Part shown: one piece after another, positions 38,030-49,760 of the stretch
Layout: the number at the start of each line of letters is the position of its first letter
Numbering within the stretch: the first letter of the stretch is position 1
Assembly: GCF_019649055.1 (NCBI RefSeq)
Contig: NW_026570390.1
Span: 150,482-214,481 of the forward strand
Direction of reading: 5' to 3'
Length of the DNA stretch: 64,000 nucleotides
Source: Paramacrobiotus metropolitanus
Taxonomy: Eukaryota > Tardigrada > Eutardigrada > Parachela > Macrobiotidae
Made by a program: the position numbers and the translations under genes
Notes under the pieces: generated by a model
Told to the model about the DNA's origin: nothing
Seen by the model: only the letters and a program-made list of their open reading frames with translations
The model's database searches: none

Positions 38030-39080
38030 TAGTTAAGACTCGGATAAAGATCGGATTTGAAAATCCGATCTATATTGCTTGCTTTTGTACCACAATTAAG
38101 AACTACTATAAACAAACACCTTATTCTATTTGAAAATATATATTTTGGATCAGATTCGGATTTCAAATTTATATCTAATTCGTATTAATTTTCATAGTGT
38201 CCATAAGCAATCAAAGACCGGATTCGGTTCGCACCAACCGTTCAACTACGCCAACAAGTACAATATGCGCAACTCTTCCTTACGTATACATGCACCATAC
38301 ATGTATTCCCTTACTGTCAGTCTGTCACGATATCATTTCTTATAGCTTTGCGCCTTGATTTCCGGATGAACCATGGTCTATCGAAGGGGCAGTAAAGGTT
38401 CCAGGGAATGTTTTTTTGGCATGTATCCAGTAATGACCAGTATCCACTGTATACCACAATATCCTACCCGTATCACTCATGTACCCTCCTTATTTTCCAC
38501 CTTGCTTTATGAATCACTGATAATCCTACCGCATCCCTGCAATATCCTGAATTTAGCCTCCTTCCAAAAGAAACTTAAGTAAGCTATCCGGATAATAAAA
38601 GAAACGGAACGGATAAAGAAGCGGTCTTTTAGGATAAGCTGAGGTACTGCAGTTACTTGATTATTGTAACCCCGCTGTAAAGAATATTCAGCAGGTTAAG
38701 GATACTGTTTGGATACGGCAGATACCGTGGCTTTTGAATGTGGTACGTATGCAAACTTCACTTGGTATCCTCCATGTACATACATGTACAAGTACATGTA
38801 CCGTATTACGGACACAGTATTGCTTATACTTTCGTTCTTTTTAATTAGCATCCTAAAATATTCTCACAGTATCCTTCACGTATCCTTTCTCCTCCACGGA
38901 ACGTCGTATCCTGTTGGTTTCTTAAAGTTTGGCACCATGTATACGGGCCATTTTACATAATGGAACATTTGTTCTGGGAGATGCGTAATAGGGAAACAGT
39001 TACTTTTGGAGTGTCCTTCGTACCAAGTGTATACGTACGCAGGTATACGAACATACAAATACTCGTATATCAGGGGCCTT
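38030..39080. repeat. Intergenic repeats shared with 44095-44930 and 49445-49760
   Basis: 38030-38060 (GGATCGGATTTGAAAA-type) and 38340-38400 (TTTGCGCCTTGATTTCCGGATGAACCAT region) match 44095-44930 in order. 38620-38930 matches 49445-49760 (GTATGCAAACTTCACTTGGTATCC against GCATGCAAACTTCACATAGTATCC). These pairings fix the boundaries of the duplicated units. No gene is seen between F3 and F4. Confidence 0.6.
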
Positions 39081-39343
39081 AACATTTAACACAATTATCT
39101 CATTCATTATTACACTGATGACAACAACAGAAGAAATTGTACTTGAAACCATAGCATCCAGAAGAAAGCCATCGACATAATAACATGATTACCACGCTTG
39201 GTGCTGCCACAGCCAGCACTGCCGCGGTGCAGTCACAGTGGGCATCAAGACATCGTGAAACTAGTTATTAAAAAAGTCAACGCAAGGAAAATAAGAAAGG
39301 TCAAAAAGGTTGCAAAAAATAAGAAAGGTCTCCTCTGTTTGCT

Positions 39344-42300
39344 TTACTCATTGCCATCGTCGTCTTCGTCCTCCTCCTCGTCGTCGTCATCATCATCCTT
39401 ATCATCATCATCGTCGTCAAAGCATCCATCCAGAGCTGCGAAGGTGATAGGGCTCTGCGCAGCGATGTCCAGCTGGCGAAGATCCATCGTATCCCATTCC
39501 TTCGGTGCGTCACCAGGACGCAGATGATTGAAACTGACAAACAAGATGTAGCCAAGTTACGAAATAAACAGCGCGTAGATGGACCAGGGTATGCGTAACT
39601 ACTTCGTGGTTTGCTTAAAGTACTCTGTAGTGCACTAGATCTCGGTAGCTGTCTATACAATTACACATATTTGTGCAGGTAATTAATGGAATTGTATGTT
39701 TGGAGGTAGGAAATACTGGCGGGTAAAGAAACATTTCGTTTTTTATCGAGTACCCTGTGAGTCTATCTCGAGAACTTTTCTTCTGGCAAGCCCAGGTAAA
39801 CCTGCTCTTTTCAACGTACATACTCTAATATCATTTTCTTTATGAAAAATTGATGCCTAAACGTTCAATCCACGCGAGTTACTGCATTACTTTATCAAAC
39901 TTTGTTTTGATTACGAGACCCACCACTAGACCGTTGGATGCTAGCTAAACATAAAAAAAATCAAAATTTTCCAGTCTTTTTCACGCTGCTTACTTGAGCC
40001 AACTACAGATAGATCGAACTGAATTAAATTACTAATCTGTTTCCGGACTTGCGCAACTACCACGTACAAGTACAGGAAGACGGCAATGCTGTTCCACTGA
40101 TCCGGATAGGCTAGCGTTCGCACCCAGCGCGCATGTATGGCTTTGACCTTTTCGATCACCCGCTGGCTGACGGCCGGACACTGGTCGTTGAGCGCCGCAA
40201 TAACGATGCGAATGTGATCAGAGGCAGTAAGTACGGAGCTAAATCCTAGATACGGGATGGTAATTGGACAGGGATCAATGTCTCGGTCATACCAGCGCAG
40301 CAATTTTCTTTCGGAATCGGGCAAAGGCGGATCACCACCGTATTCCAAAAGGTAGTTTGCGGCGCGCGTGATAAAGTGGCTGAACGTAAAGTTGGCCAGC
40401 ACCAAATGCTCACACACCGCCATCACCTTCGGCAACCCGTGGCATACTAACAATCCAGTTTGAAGGCTACGCTCGATTTCCAGAAAGAAGTCATACGCCC
40501 GCGCAGAAGCGTTCCGGCTATTCTTAATTATAATTGTGGGCACACGAACGCCTTTGCTGGCTAATACGGCTGCGGTCATTTTCATCCTTGAAGCGAGATC
40601 GAATCCCTCGTGCAAGTGATTCCCGTCTTCTGTCATCGCCAGCGTCTGCGTTCGTACGGAGATTGCGCGCTGTAGTGACGCTACCAGTGTGTACGCGAGA
40701 TACTGAGCGTATTCATCTGCGACGCAGTTATAGAGATAGTCATTTACATGGCGCTCTGGCAAGTCTTGTGGTTGCCTTTCGCAGTTTGTACAAAGATCGA
40801 ACAGGATGTGCCGGTGGTTCACGGGCTCGCGAGAAAGCAATCTCCACAGCGCACAGACTCTATCAAAAGCAAATTAATGTCACTCAAGGATTTAATCGAT
40901 TTAGCTGGCTATTAAGTGCAGGCCAGAGGAGGTCTGGAAAGATTTTGAATAAAAATAATGTCAAAAAATATTATTACACGGTTATTACACGGTTACAATT
41001 TACACCCCGGCTAACGGTCCAAAGAACATTAGGTTAGATTTTATTTGGTTTAAGAGATATAATTAATACACATTTGCAAATGGAATTTTTTAGGTTAGTT
41101 TTTTTTTAAATTATTATCAGTTTTTTGTATCATTATGGAACCAATCCGACTGCACAGTTTCAACGTGTCTGGCTTCCCTTTGGTCTTCTAGCGCTAGCCT
41201 ATAGGAGTGCAGTTTTATACCGTATTTTTCGAATTAGAAGCCCTAGGCTACTCAATTTTCAAAGGTGTCCGGAGTGAGGCTTATACGGCAGAGGAGGCTT
41301 ATATTGTGGGGGAGGCTTCAGAAAGGGTAGTTATATAAGGCTTCAGAAAGGATAAAGTGTACACAGAACAAACAGAAATGGATTTTACTTGTACATTATT
41401 GAGATGAAACAGAGCTGGAGCGACTTGCCTGCTCATCCGAAGCTGGGAATGCTCATCCAAGTAGAGCAGTACAAACGCTATGATCGGATGCGGGAGTTCG
41501 CCGATGGACATTTCTTCCATACCTGCAAAATTCGTACAGTTTAGGCTTTAGGAGCAAAATAGGAAAACCCTACGGATACTATCAAGATTCAATTAGAAAC
41601 CGCCGGTTGATTTCCACACTCATACACTGACCCTCCATAAGCGCATGCCATGAGGTTGTGTCCTTATCAACTGGCTGGGCTTTTAGTGCCAGTGTGAGAT
41701 AGCCATCGCAAACTTTTCTCAGCGCTTCCTCATCCCAGGATACACTTACACCCTTTTCAAAATTTCGCATTTCGGCACAGACAAAGGTGACCGCATCCAA
41801 TCCCACTCGCACGAACACTCGACACCCGATTCCAATAGTATAACTCGCATCGTGGCCAGAATTATTGCAATAGTACCGCAGTTCGTCCACCCAAACGCTG
41901 CGAGTGAAGAAACAGTTACCGTCACAACTGCTTTCGCCGCGGCCTAAAATCCACCGGCAACCACGGACTAATAAATGAGGGATAAAATCAACATTTGATA
42001 ATGCCTGCGCTTGGGAGAAACGGATGACGTATTTTCTGTACAAGAAGCCCGCCGTTCGTTCGAAGAAGCTTTTTTCATCTTCCAAGCTTTTTTCATCTTC
42101 CGAGGTAACGTGTTTTCTGTAAAGAAATCTGGCAGCTCGTTCGAAAAAACTTTTCTTATGTTCCGGCATCGGCAGTTTTAAGACGCAGTGATTGTGATGT
42201 ACGATATGCTCCCCTTGTATCTCGTCAGGGCTGTGACCAGTCAAACGCACATGATAGAATGGAGAAATGTTATCGTTCACGACGGTTCCTGGCAGGAAAA

Positions 42301-42583
42301 CCATTGGATCAACACAGGTACGCCGCAGCGCTATCTGAACCGTGCTACCTTCGAGGTGTCGATTGGTACTGATGAAATGGTGCGGCCAGAGACGGCTGGA
42401 ATGAATCCACTGGGGACTGATGCTGCTGGCATCGAAATCAACGTAGAAGTTGGGACCGTCTACATCTTGAACGTATCCTAACCACCACTGGTCGTTATCA
42501 CGCTGCACCAGCACCGTGTTCCCGTAATTCAACTCACGCGAACCCGAGAACAGCTTGCGAAGGTACCGCGATGTCCCGTTCAT
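39344..42583 (-). CDS. F4: F-box-family protein, type I, 4 exons, 680 aa, acidic tail
   Basis: Exons: A 42583-41632, B 41522-41429, C 40859-40053, D 39533-39344; total 2043 nt, 681 codons with the stop. The start MNGTS has no in-frame ATG close upstream and supports the start chosen for the other genes. The N-terminal WWLGYVQDVDG barrel-like domain is followed by a doubled SFFER..(R/G)FLYRK(H/Y)V module, with an extra EDEKSL repeat at 42075-42105. The F-box is MSIGELPHPIIAFVLLYLDE plus VCALWRLLS. NDQCPAVSQRVIEKV follows. Exon D ends in about 24 nearly uninterrupted Asp/Glu residues encoded by a GAY/GAR trinucleotide run. Both intron 2 (CAG|GCAAGT) and intron 3 (TTGC|GCAAGT) need GC donors. 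All exons are open. Confidence 0.8.
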
Positions 42584-43614
42584 GAAGCAGAATAGTCGAG
42601 AACATTCAGTCGCTTTTTACAGCACAGATGGAACCGAAAACGAAAAGATCAGACTACGTAATAGACAGGAATTTATTGCATGCTGTTATGCTGCACAATA
42701 AACCAGATTATTCGAAACGAAGACTGAGTATACTGAGGCTGTATAACAAACAAAGAGACCATAAACATCCATGCGAGATTCTTGAAAAAATCGAAACTTT
42801 GTCAAGCATGGAAAAATCTGGGGACCAGCGCGGGATGGCAGATACATTGAATTCAGCCTTCAATGTGCCACACAAGGACGAAGTACGGTATTTTATATGC
42901 ACAACATTTTAATTTTAAAGTACTCGTACATACGTGAATCCCCGATGCAGCGTTACATGCACACACGGCACATTCACCGTGGATTTGTGGATGATCCACG
43001 TGCGCCGCCGTACTTTGTACTAACTCGTTGTTCATGCACCAGAGATTTATCGATTGCCGTGTTTTACCACTCTAACGTGTCGCCACTCGTCATAATTTTT
43101 GCGATCACGGTAACGTACAGTAAAGCATCGAGCATTAAGACTACCTAATTATAATGCTTTTTACCTTTTAATGATTCTCTTTTGAGCGTTGCTTGGATGC
43201 GGCTTGGTAACTTTATCTGCAATTCGCATTAAGTTTAGTCGCCTGAATTGGCTACATTGTTGCGCTTGATTGTTGATACTGAAATGACGCAAACCGCGTA
43301 TTACAATATTTACGAAAATTACTCTTATTTATAAGTTAACTGAGTATTCGCCATAATTGCACTTCGAAGTTCCGAAACCGAACCCTGCAATTCATACGGC
43401 ATTTTGAAGAAACTCTGTTCTGTAAGGATAAATTTATCTTTTCCTTAGCTGCAAGTGCCATTACACTTTTACAGTCAGCTTGTGCACTTCAAAACGGAAA
43501 CATGAGCTAAAATGCCATTCAGGAAAAACGAAAACAGCCAGCAGATCATTTGAACTACACAAGCAAATACAATAGCAAATTTTGGTAACCGTGCCCCCAA
43601 GGCCCAAACTTGCA

Positions 43615-43653
43615 TTATTCTTCGAAGCTTCCATCCAGCGCTGCAAACGTGAC
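43615..43653 (-). pseudogene. Remnant of a deleted type II F-box-family gene (end of exon D)
   Basis: On the minus strand the 39 bases read VTFAALDGSFEE and a stop, the same end as F3 (VTFAALDGCFQD) and F5 (VTFVALDGCFED). The 3' flank matches that of F3. Immediately on the other side the sequence is already the 5' flank repeat of a type II gene (43745 onward), so the whole gene body is gone. Confidence 0.65.
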
Positions 43654-43744
43654 ATTTCATGTCTTTACTATCCTTTCGAATACCTACAAGGATACATATA
43701 TATACATGATGACCTTGTAAATCAATAAATTAACGGTGCATTAT

Positions 43745-44090
43745 TTTATTAATAGTGCTCTACATTTGCATTTACACTACGGTAAAATCAAATCGTACTT
43801 TCCTTACGTTTATATATTTTGCCTCAACCTTTACATTTCCATGTACAATGTACAGTAATCATACATGTACATTTACATGTACATTAATTTATATAGATAT
43901 GTACATTTACAAGTGCACATGTACATTTATTTATTATGTTATGTAAAATGTACATTTATATGTACATTTACATACCATTAATTTTACGTGTACATTTTCA
44001 TGTACATTTACACGTAGTACGTTGATTTCACACGTACATTCAAATGAACATTTCCATTTACATTGACATTTACATTTGGATTTACCAAAT
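43745..44090. repeat. TACATTTACATG-type microsatellite block, copy of 37640-38005
   Basis: A degenerate array of ACATTTACATGTACATTTAC units. The stretch from 44100 to 45205 has no recognisable gene; 44860-44935 matches 38340-38400. Confidence 0.55.
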
Positions 44091-45205
44091 TAGCTAGCTG
44101 GAGTCTGATAGGGATCGGATTTGAAAACATTTATTTCGCACTACGGTTATCACACTATACACCGATGCTCACCGCATGCTACAGATCTAACACCTATCTT
44201 GAGACTTCCCCTGCTGCTTCCCTTAACGAAAGCTACCGCCAGACACTGAGCTGGTCTCGTGCAATTTAATCGTCACAAAACTTACATCAAAATTCTCAAG
44301 TCCGCATTTATACAATTTGTACACACTACACACTGTGAGTGTGAACAGACTTCCAACATATTCTTCCGAACATGATCTACAAACTCAGAGCCGCTAACGC
44401 AAGAAACCGTTAAAACTTTTAAGTAGGAACAGCTATACGGTGCGTACACAACGACGAATGAGCAAACTACAAAACTCAAGCGTGTTACGCATACTCCGTA
44501 GAAAATTTACTATTGTAACGAATCCATAAGATTTGAATTTGATTTTCATACAGGAACTGCTAATGTGTTTTTTGTTCTCCCGCTGGTTTTTCACACTTTT
44601 TAGAGGATCGAGGCATTTTTTTAAAGCATTATAATCAAGCATCAGTTTTTCCTGAGATACTTGATAATCTTATCAATCTGGTTGTTGTTTAAATTGGGAA
44701 GGTGGATCTTATTATATAGATTCACGTTTCCAAATGAACTATTCTATTACGTATAATAGCTCTTTTGGGTCTTTTGTTGTGATGGTCTATTACAAATCCC
44801 ACCGTATTTCAAGTTTGGTTTCCCCATAAATGTTGTGCCATTATTTTTTAAATTGAAAATTCATGACGGCATTTTTTATAACGTTGCGCCTTAGGTTTCA
44901 CATGAACCATGATCTGTCGAAGGGGACCGGGACACGACTGTTTTTTATTGGGAAACCATTTTTCCGTAGAATACAGTACGGTTACGAACACCTTTACAAC
45001 TTCTATGTAACCGTTTCAAATGCAAAAAGTATGATCAAGAGCATTAACAGGCGGGATCCCTGTACAGAAGTGTATAAGCAACATTTTATTCGACTCAGAA
45101 CACCACACTTCGCGCTGAAGTGCTTACCATTGCAACAAACAAAACACGATCGAAACGATGGTCGCATTGGTGATGCCATGAAAACCTTTTTCTCCAAAAA
45201 CGGCT

Positions 45206-48200
45206 TTAGTCTTCGAAGCATCCATCCAGTGCCACAAAGGTGACAGGGGTTAATGCCCCAATATCCAGTTTGCGAAGGTCCATAGTATCCCATCGCTGCG
45301 TAAGGTGATCAGGGCTCAGAGTATTGAATCTGATAAAGAAAAGGTTGCCGGTTGTAGTCAAATCAACCGGAAAAAACATATTGCTTACTAAATGTACAAC
45401 TGAAAGTCCAATTAAATATTGGACTTAACACAGGACAATGTTAAAACTTCTTGAGCAGACACTACGTACATTCGAAGGAAAACGCGAATGCTACTCCACT
45501 CTTCCGGATAAGCCAACGTTTTCACCCAGCGCGCATGCATCGTTGTAACCTTTTCAAACACCCGCTGATTAACGGCCGGACAGTGGTCGTTGGCCGCGAC
45601 TAAAAGACTTCGGGCCTGCTCAGCAGGAGTTTCAACAGAGCGGAAGCGAAGATACGGAATGTTTACGGGGCATCGCACAATGTCCTTCAAATCTCTGCGT
45701 ATCAGCGCGCTCTCGGACACAGGAAACGGATGCACCATCCCGCTGCAACATACGCATCGCGGCTTGGGTGATCAAGTGTTCCGCCGTGACGTTGATCAGT
45801 ACAAACTCATCACACACCGCCATAATCTTCGACAGACCAGTACTGCACTCCCATATTCCGCTACGATGATTACGCTTGATGTCCAGGAAGCTCGGCTTGA
45901 AAACGGTGTCGCTATCGTTTTTCACAATAAGCATCGGCATCCGGATGCTCTTGCTGGCTAATACGGTCTCGGTAGTGGTCACTACTGTGAAGAGATCGAA
46001 CTGGTCGCCAAAAACGTGTTTCTTTGATTGCATCAGCGCCAGCGTCTGTGTACGCAGGACACATATGCTGTCCAGCATGGCTACCAGTTTATACGCGACA
46101 AATTCAGCATATGCATGCAAAATGCAATCTTCGCCGAGATCGCCAAATTTACCGGAGTGTTCTGATAAAACAGGTGGTATCTTATTATCCCCCGTTGTGC
46201 CGAGATCGAAAAGAACGTACTGATGATTCACGTACTGGTGATAGATTAATCTCCACAGCGCACATACCCTGTTAACGCAAGTGTAAGTTTCAAATACGAG
46301 TACTTACTCTATACAAAGCAACTGAAATACTTCGCTTACTGCCTTATATGGGCTCCCCTTATATTACTCTCCCTTATCTGGGCTCCCGGGCAATATGAGC
46401 AACCCTATATATCGGCGGTTACGTTACTACTCACAGTTTTGCAGCTGTTGTCACTGTTATGACTGAAAGAAAATTTAGATTTATTTAAAATACTTATTTT
46501 GCCAGTACTTTTGTAGCATTGAGTGTATGTTAATTTAATTAAGATATATATAGATAACAAGATATAATTAAAATATATATAGATATTATAATTATATAAA
46601 TATAATTCGGATGTGAAATTTCGGAATTCTTTGGTGTGCTCACTTGTAAATCCGGTTGAAAGAAGTACAAAAGGGTTCTGCTATAAATCCGATAAATAAT
46701 TTGACGGGTATTGCTCACTAGCCGGGAGCCCAGATAAGGGAGAGTAGTGTGAGGGGAGCCCATATAAGGCAGTAAGCGAAGTATATACAGAATCTGTACA
46801 TCCTGCATACGACAATAAAGTCATCGCAAGATAACTGTGCATCTTAAGGAGGCTCCTATAAAATGATGCTCATGAAAATTTGCTTTTAAAATTTAGTTTA
46901 GCCCTGAGAAAATCTGCCGCGCAATCAGGTCGATATACTCGTACAATTTGGAAGATGTTGATTTGTTAACTGCACTTAGCTCTTGATATTGTTATCGCCC
47001 TACAAAAAATTAAAGTAAAGTACGTGAAAAGCCTAAAGTATAAGTAAGCTCAAACCAAACTTCACAAAAGTCATGGCAAAATTAGCAGGTTTTGTGTTAC
47101 CATACAAATTGTTAATTGTGACAAAATGGATATTAGAAAGGATATTATGAACTTAGACTTGCAAATAAAGCTGCAGTGGCTTGCCTGCTCATCCGAAACT
47201 GGGAAGTTACATCCAGAGTGAGAAGTATAGAAGCCATGATCGGATGCGGAAGTTCGGTGATGGGCATTTCTTGCGTATCTACAACGATTAGCGGTACCAT
47301 TTAGCGGAAAAAAATTAGGAACCGAAGTGAAGTAAATTATCACTTCGACAGTCACTCCCGGCCGCGCTGACCATGTGGAAGCGCGTACAGGGGAACTGTG
47401 TCCATATCCGTTGGCTCTACATACTGCTAGCATCTCTTCGAGATATTGATCGCATGCTTTTTTCAGTGATTCTTCGTCCCACAACATGCTGCAACCGTCT
47501 TCATCACTCAGCATTTCAGCACAGACAAAACTGACCGCATCAGCTCCCAATCGCACGAACATTCGACATCCCACTCCGATGGAATATTCCTGATGGTGGG
47601 AATTACAAACGAATTGAACCTCGTCCACGTAAACCTGTGGACTAAAGTAACAGTTCGCGTCACAAATATTATTCCCGCTTCCCAACACAAGTCGGCATGT
47701 GCGAGCCAGGAACATTTGAAGGAAATCTATGTCGAGCAGCAGCGAAGCTTCGGGAAAGGCAGTGATATGTTTCTTATACAGAAACCCGGTAGATCGATCA
47801 AAAAAACTTCCCCCGTCATCCGGCAACGGCAGGTCCTTGGCGCAGAGATTCCAGTGTACGATATGCTGTCGTGGTAGCCCGGGAGGAAGGTCTCCACTCA
47901 GACATACAGCGTAGAATGGCTCTGTCTCACTGTCTTTAATGGTTCCCGGCCAGAAAATCATCGGATCAGCAGGGGTACGTCGCAGCGCAATTTGAACCGC
48001 GAAGCCTTGGTCCGATGGTTCACGGGCGATGAAATGGTGCCAAAGACGGCTTGAGTGAATCCAATGGGCGCTGATGCTACGGGCATCGAAATCCACGAAG
48101 AAGTTCGGGCCATCGATATCCTGAACGTATCCTAACCACCAGTGGCCGTTGTCACGTCGTACCAGCACCGTGTTGCCGTAATTCAGCTCACGTGAACCCG

Positions 48201-48237
48201 TGAACAGCTTACGAAAGTACAAGGGTGTCGCATTCAT
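45206..48237 (-). pseudogene. F5: F-box-family gene, type II, with two frameshifts
   Basis: Exons A 48237-47372, B 47278-47185, C 46268-45455 and D 45329-45206 are all recognisable. Exon A carries WWLGYVQDIDG, a single SFFDRSTGFLYKK module and FVCAEML. Near 47417-47425 an extra base shifts the frame: the paralog-like end VEPTDMDTVPLYALPH is in the +1 frame, and only that frame gives the right phase for exon B. Exon B plus C gives an F-box (MPITELPHPIMASILLTLD, VCALWRLI) with a GC donor. Exon C has a 2-base loss near 45724, after which PVSESAL and NDHCPAVNQRVFEKV continue in another frame. The exon C end has no GT or GC donor. Either a pseudogene or, less likely, two sequence errors. Confidence 0.7.
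46328..46783. mobile_element. MITE with CTTCGC ends and TA target duplication, in F5 intron 2
   Basis: Inverted ends TA-CTTCGCTTACTGCCTTATA and TATAAGGCAGTAAGCGAAG-TA extend with few mismatches for about 70 bases (GGGCTCCCCTTATATTACTC and its complement). The core is AT-rich and non-coding; total length is about 450 bases. The ends resemble the 18594-18927 element. Confidence 0.7.
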
Positions 48238-49002
48238 AGTTTTAAAGTGTCGAACTATCTTTCCCACGTTTCCTTTTAAAGTTGTATGAGAAAACGAAAA
48301 AACTAGACGGATGAAAAGGGATTTATTGCTCTCGTGACACAGAAGAAAGGATTAGAAGTATAGATGTTAGACATTCGATTGCAGGGAAATTGAAATACGG
48401 TCGACCTGGGCAAAATCGGGATAAACACCAGCATAGGCTGTGTCGAGATGCACATATGACAGCGGATGCGGTTAAAAAACTTAACAAGTCTTCGAGACCC
48501 CAGCATACACGGAGGACGGCACATGAGAGCGCATACATATATCGCACACTGCTAAAATCGATGCGTTCATAACGTCTTCATACTGATCTCACATGTATGA
48601 TCAGGTCGTCTACCATCGACGAAATTCAAGAATATTTCAGCGGCAGCAGTAGGGCAATGCGATATATGTACAATATGTAAGTAAAGTACTGTACAAGTGT
48701 ACATACAAAAAGATCGATATCCTGTCTTTACTGAATCGGTGTTAGGATCCGGCTTATGGTTAGCATTCTCAATCCCGACACCGGCTTATGAGGCTGCCTT
48801 AACAGCCTAAAACATCGGTTTAGCAATCTCGATATGTACTGTAGCCAGTAGCGCTCAGCCTAGATGGTGCACTACCATGTTATTGCAATAAAATGACGCA
48901 GTTGATATTCCTTTTATTTTCTTAAAATACTTAACAGAACAGAATTTAAAAAAAAGTATCTTTAAACATCAGGGTTTGCAATGAAGTCTCAAGGCTCACT
49001 TA

Positions 49003-49105
49003 AAGGCTTTGGCCCGGTACATAGCACCAAAATCATGTACATTGACGGAAACTTTCGCTGTCGCGCACCCAAACACTTTTTTGCATTGCGTTTGTACATT
49101 TGTAC
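49003..49105 (+). mobile_element. Degenerate arm fragment of the TTAA foldback family
   Basis: TTAAAGGCTTTGGCCCGGTACAT, CGGAAACTTTCGC and CGCGCACCCAAACACTTTTTTGC follow the arm of the 1195-1881 element in order. Only one arm is present. The surrounding 48300-49440 is intergenic. Confidence 0.5.
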
Positions 49106-49444
49106 AATTGTATATTTACATTTAATTGACGACAAATAGTTTGCATGACATTTGTAATATTTATCAGGTTCTATGGCACGGTTCGTACACATTACATTTT
49201 CCAGCGAATGTTTCCGACTTGTAGTATCCACTGCATTCCGCGGTACCCCGCAGAAACCTATATGCACCACTCTTATCTCTTCCATATTTTCCGTCCTAAT
49301 TTTTGATTCAGTGGCGTGTTCCACCGTAACTAAGCAGGATCCTTCATGTATCATCTTTCCACTAGCCATAAGAAACCTAATGAAATTATCCGGATATTTG
49401 AAAGTAACACGACGAATACACAAATGATACTAGTACTAAAGGAT

Positions 49445-49760
49445 AGGCTGGGATACTGCATTTAATTGCAAAGTCAAAAGCTGCACGAGTATTCAGCAGG
49501 ACACATGAAGTTTAACATGAAGGATACTATAAGAATACGGTGGGAAATTGAGGCTTTCGAAGGTGGTGCGCATGCAAACTTCACATAGTATCCCACACGT
49601 ACATGTACCGTGTTACGGACACTGTATTTTTACTATTGTCGTTCTATTTCATTACCTCTTTAAAATATGCCCTTCATGTATCATCCATGCATTCTGCTAA
49701 TTTTTGGCTTCTTAGTTTTCTTGGTCTTTTTAGGTTTTCCAAAGCTTATTCCACAGACCA
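49445..49760. repeat. Copy of the 38620-38930 intergenic segment
   Basis: It is collinear with the region upstream of the F4 3' end. This marks the far edge of the duplicated F-box units. An ORF at 49872-50156 lies beyond it but has no recognisable family. Confidence 0.5.
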
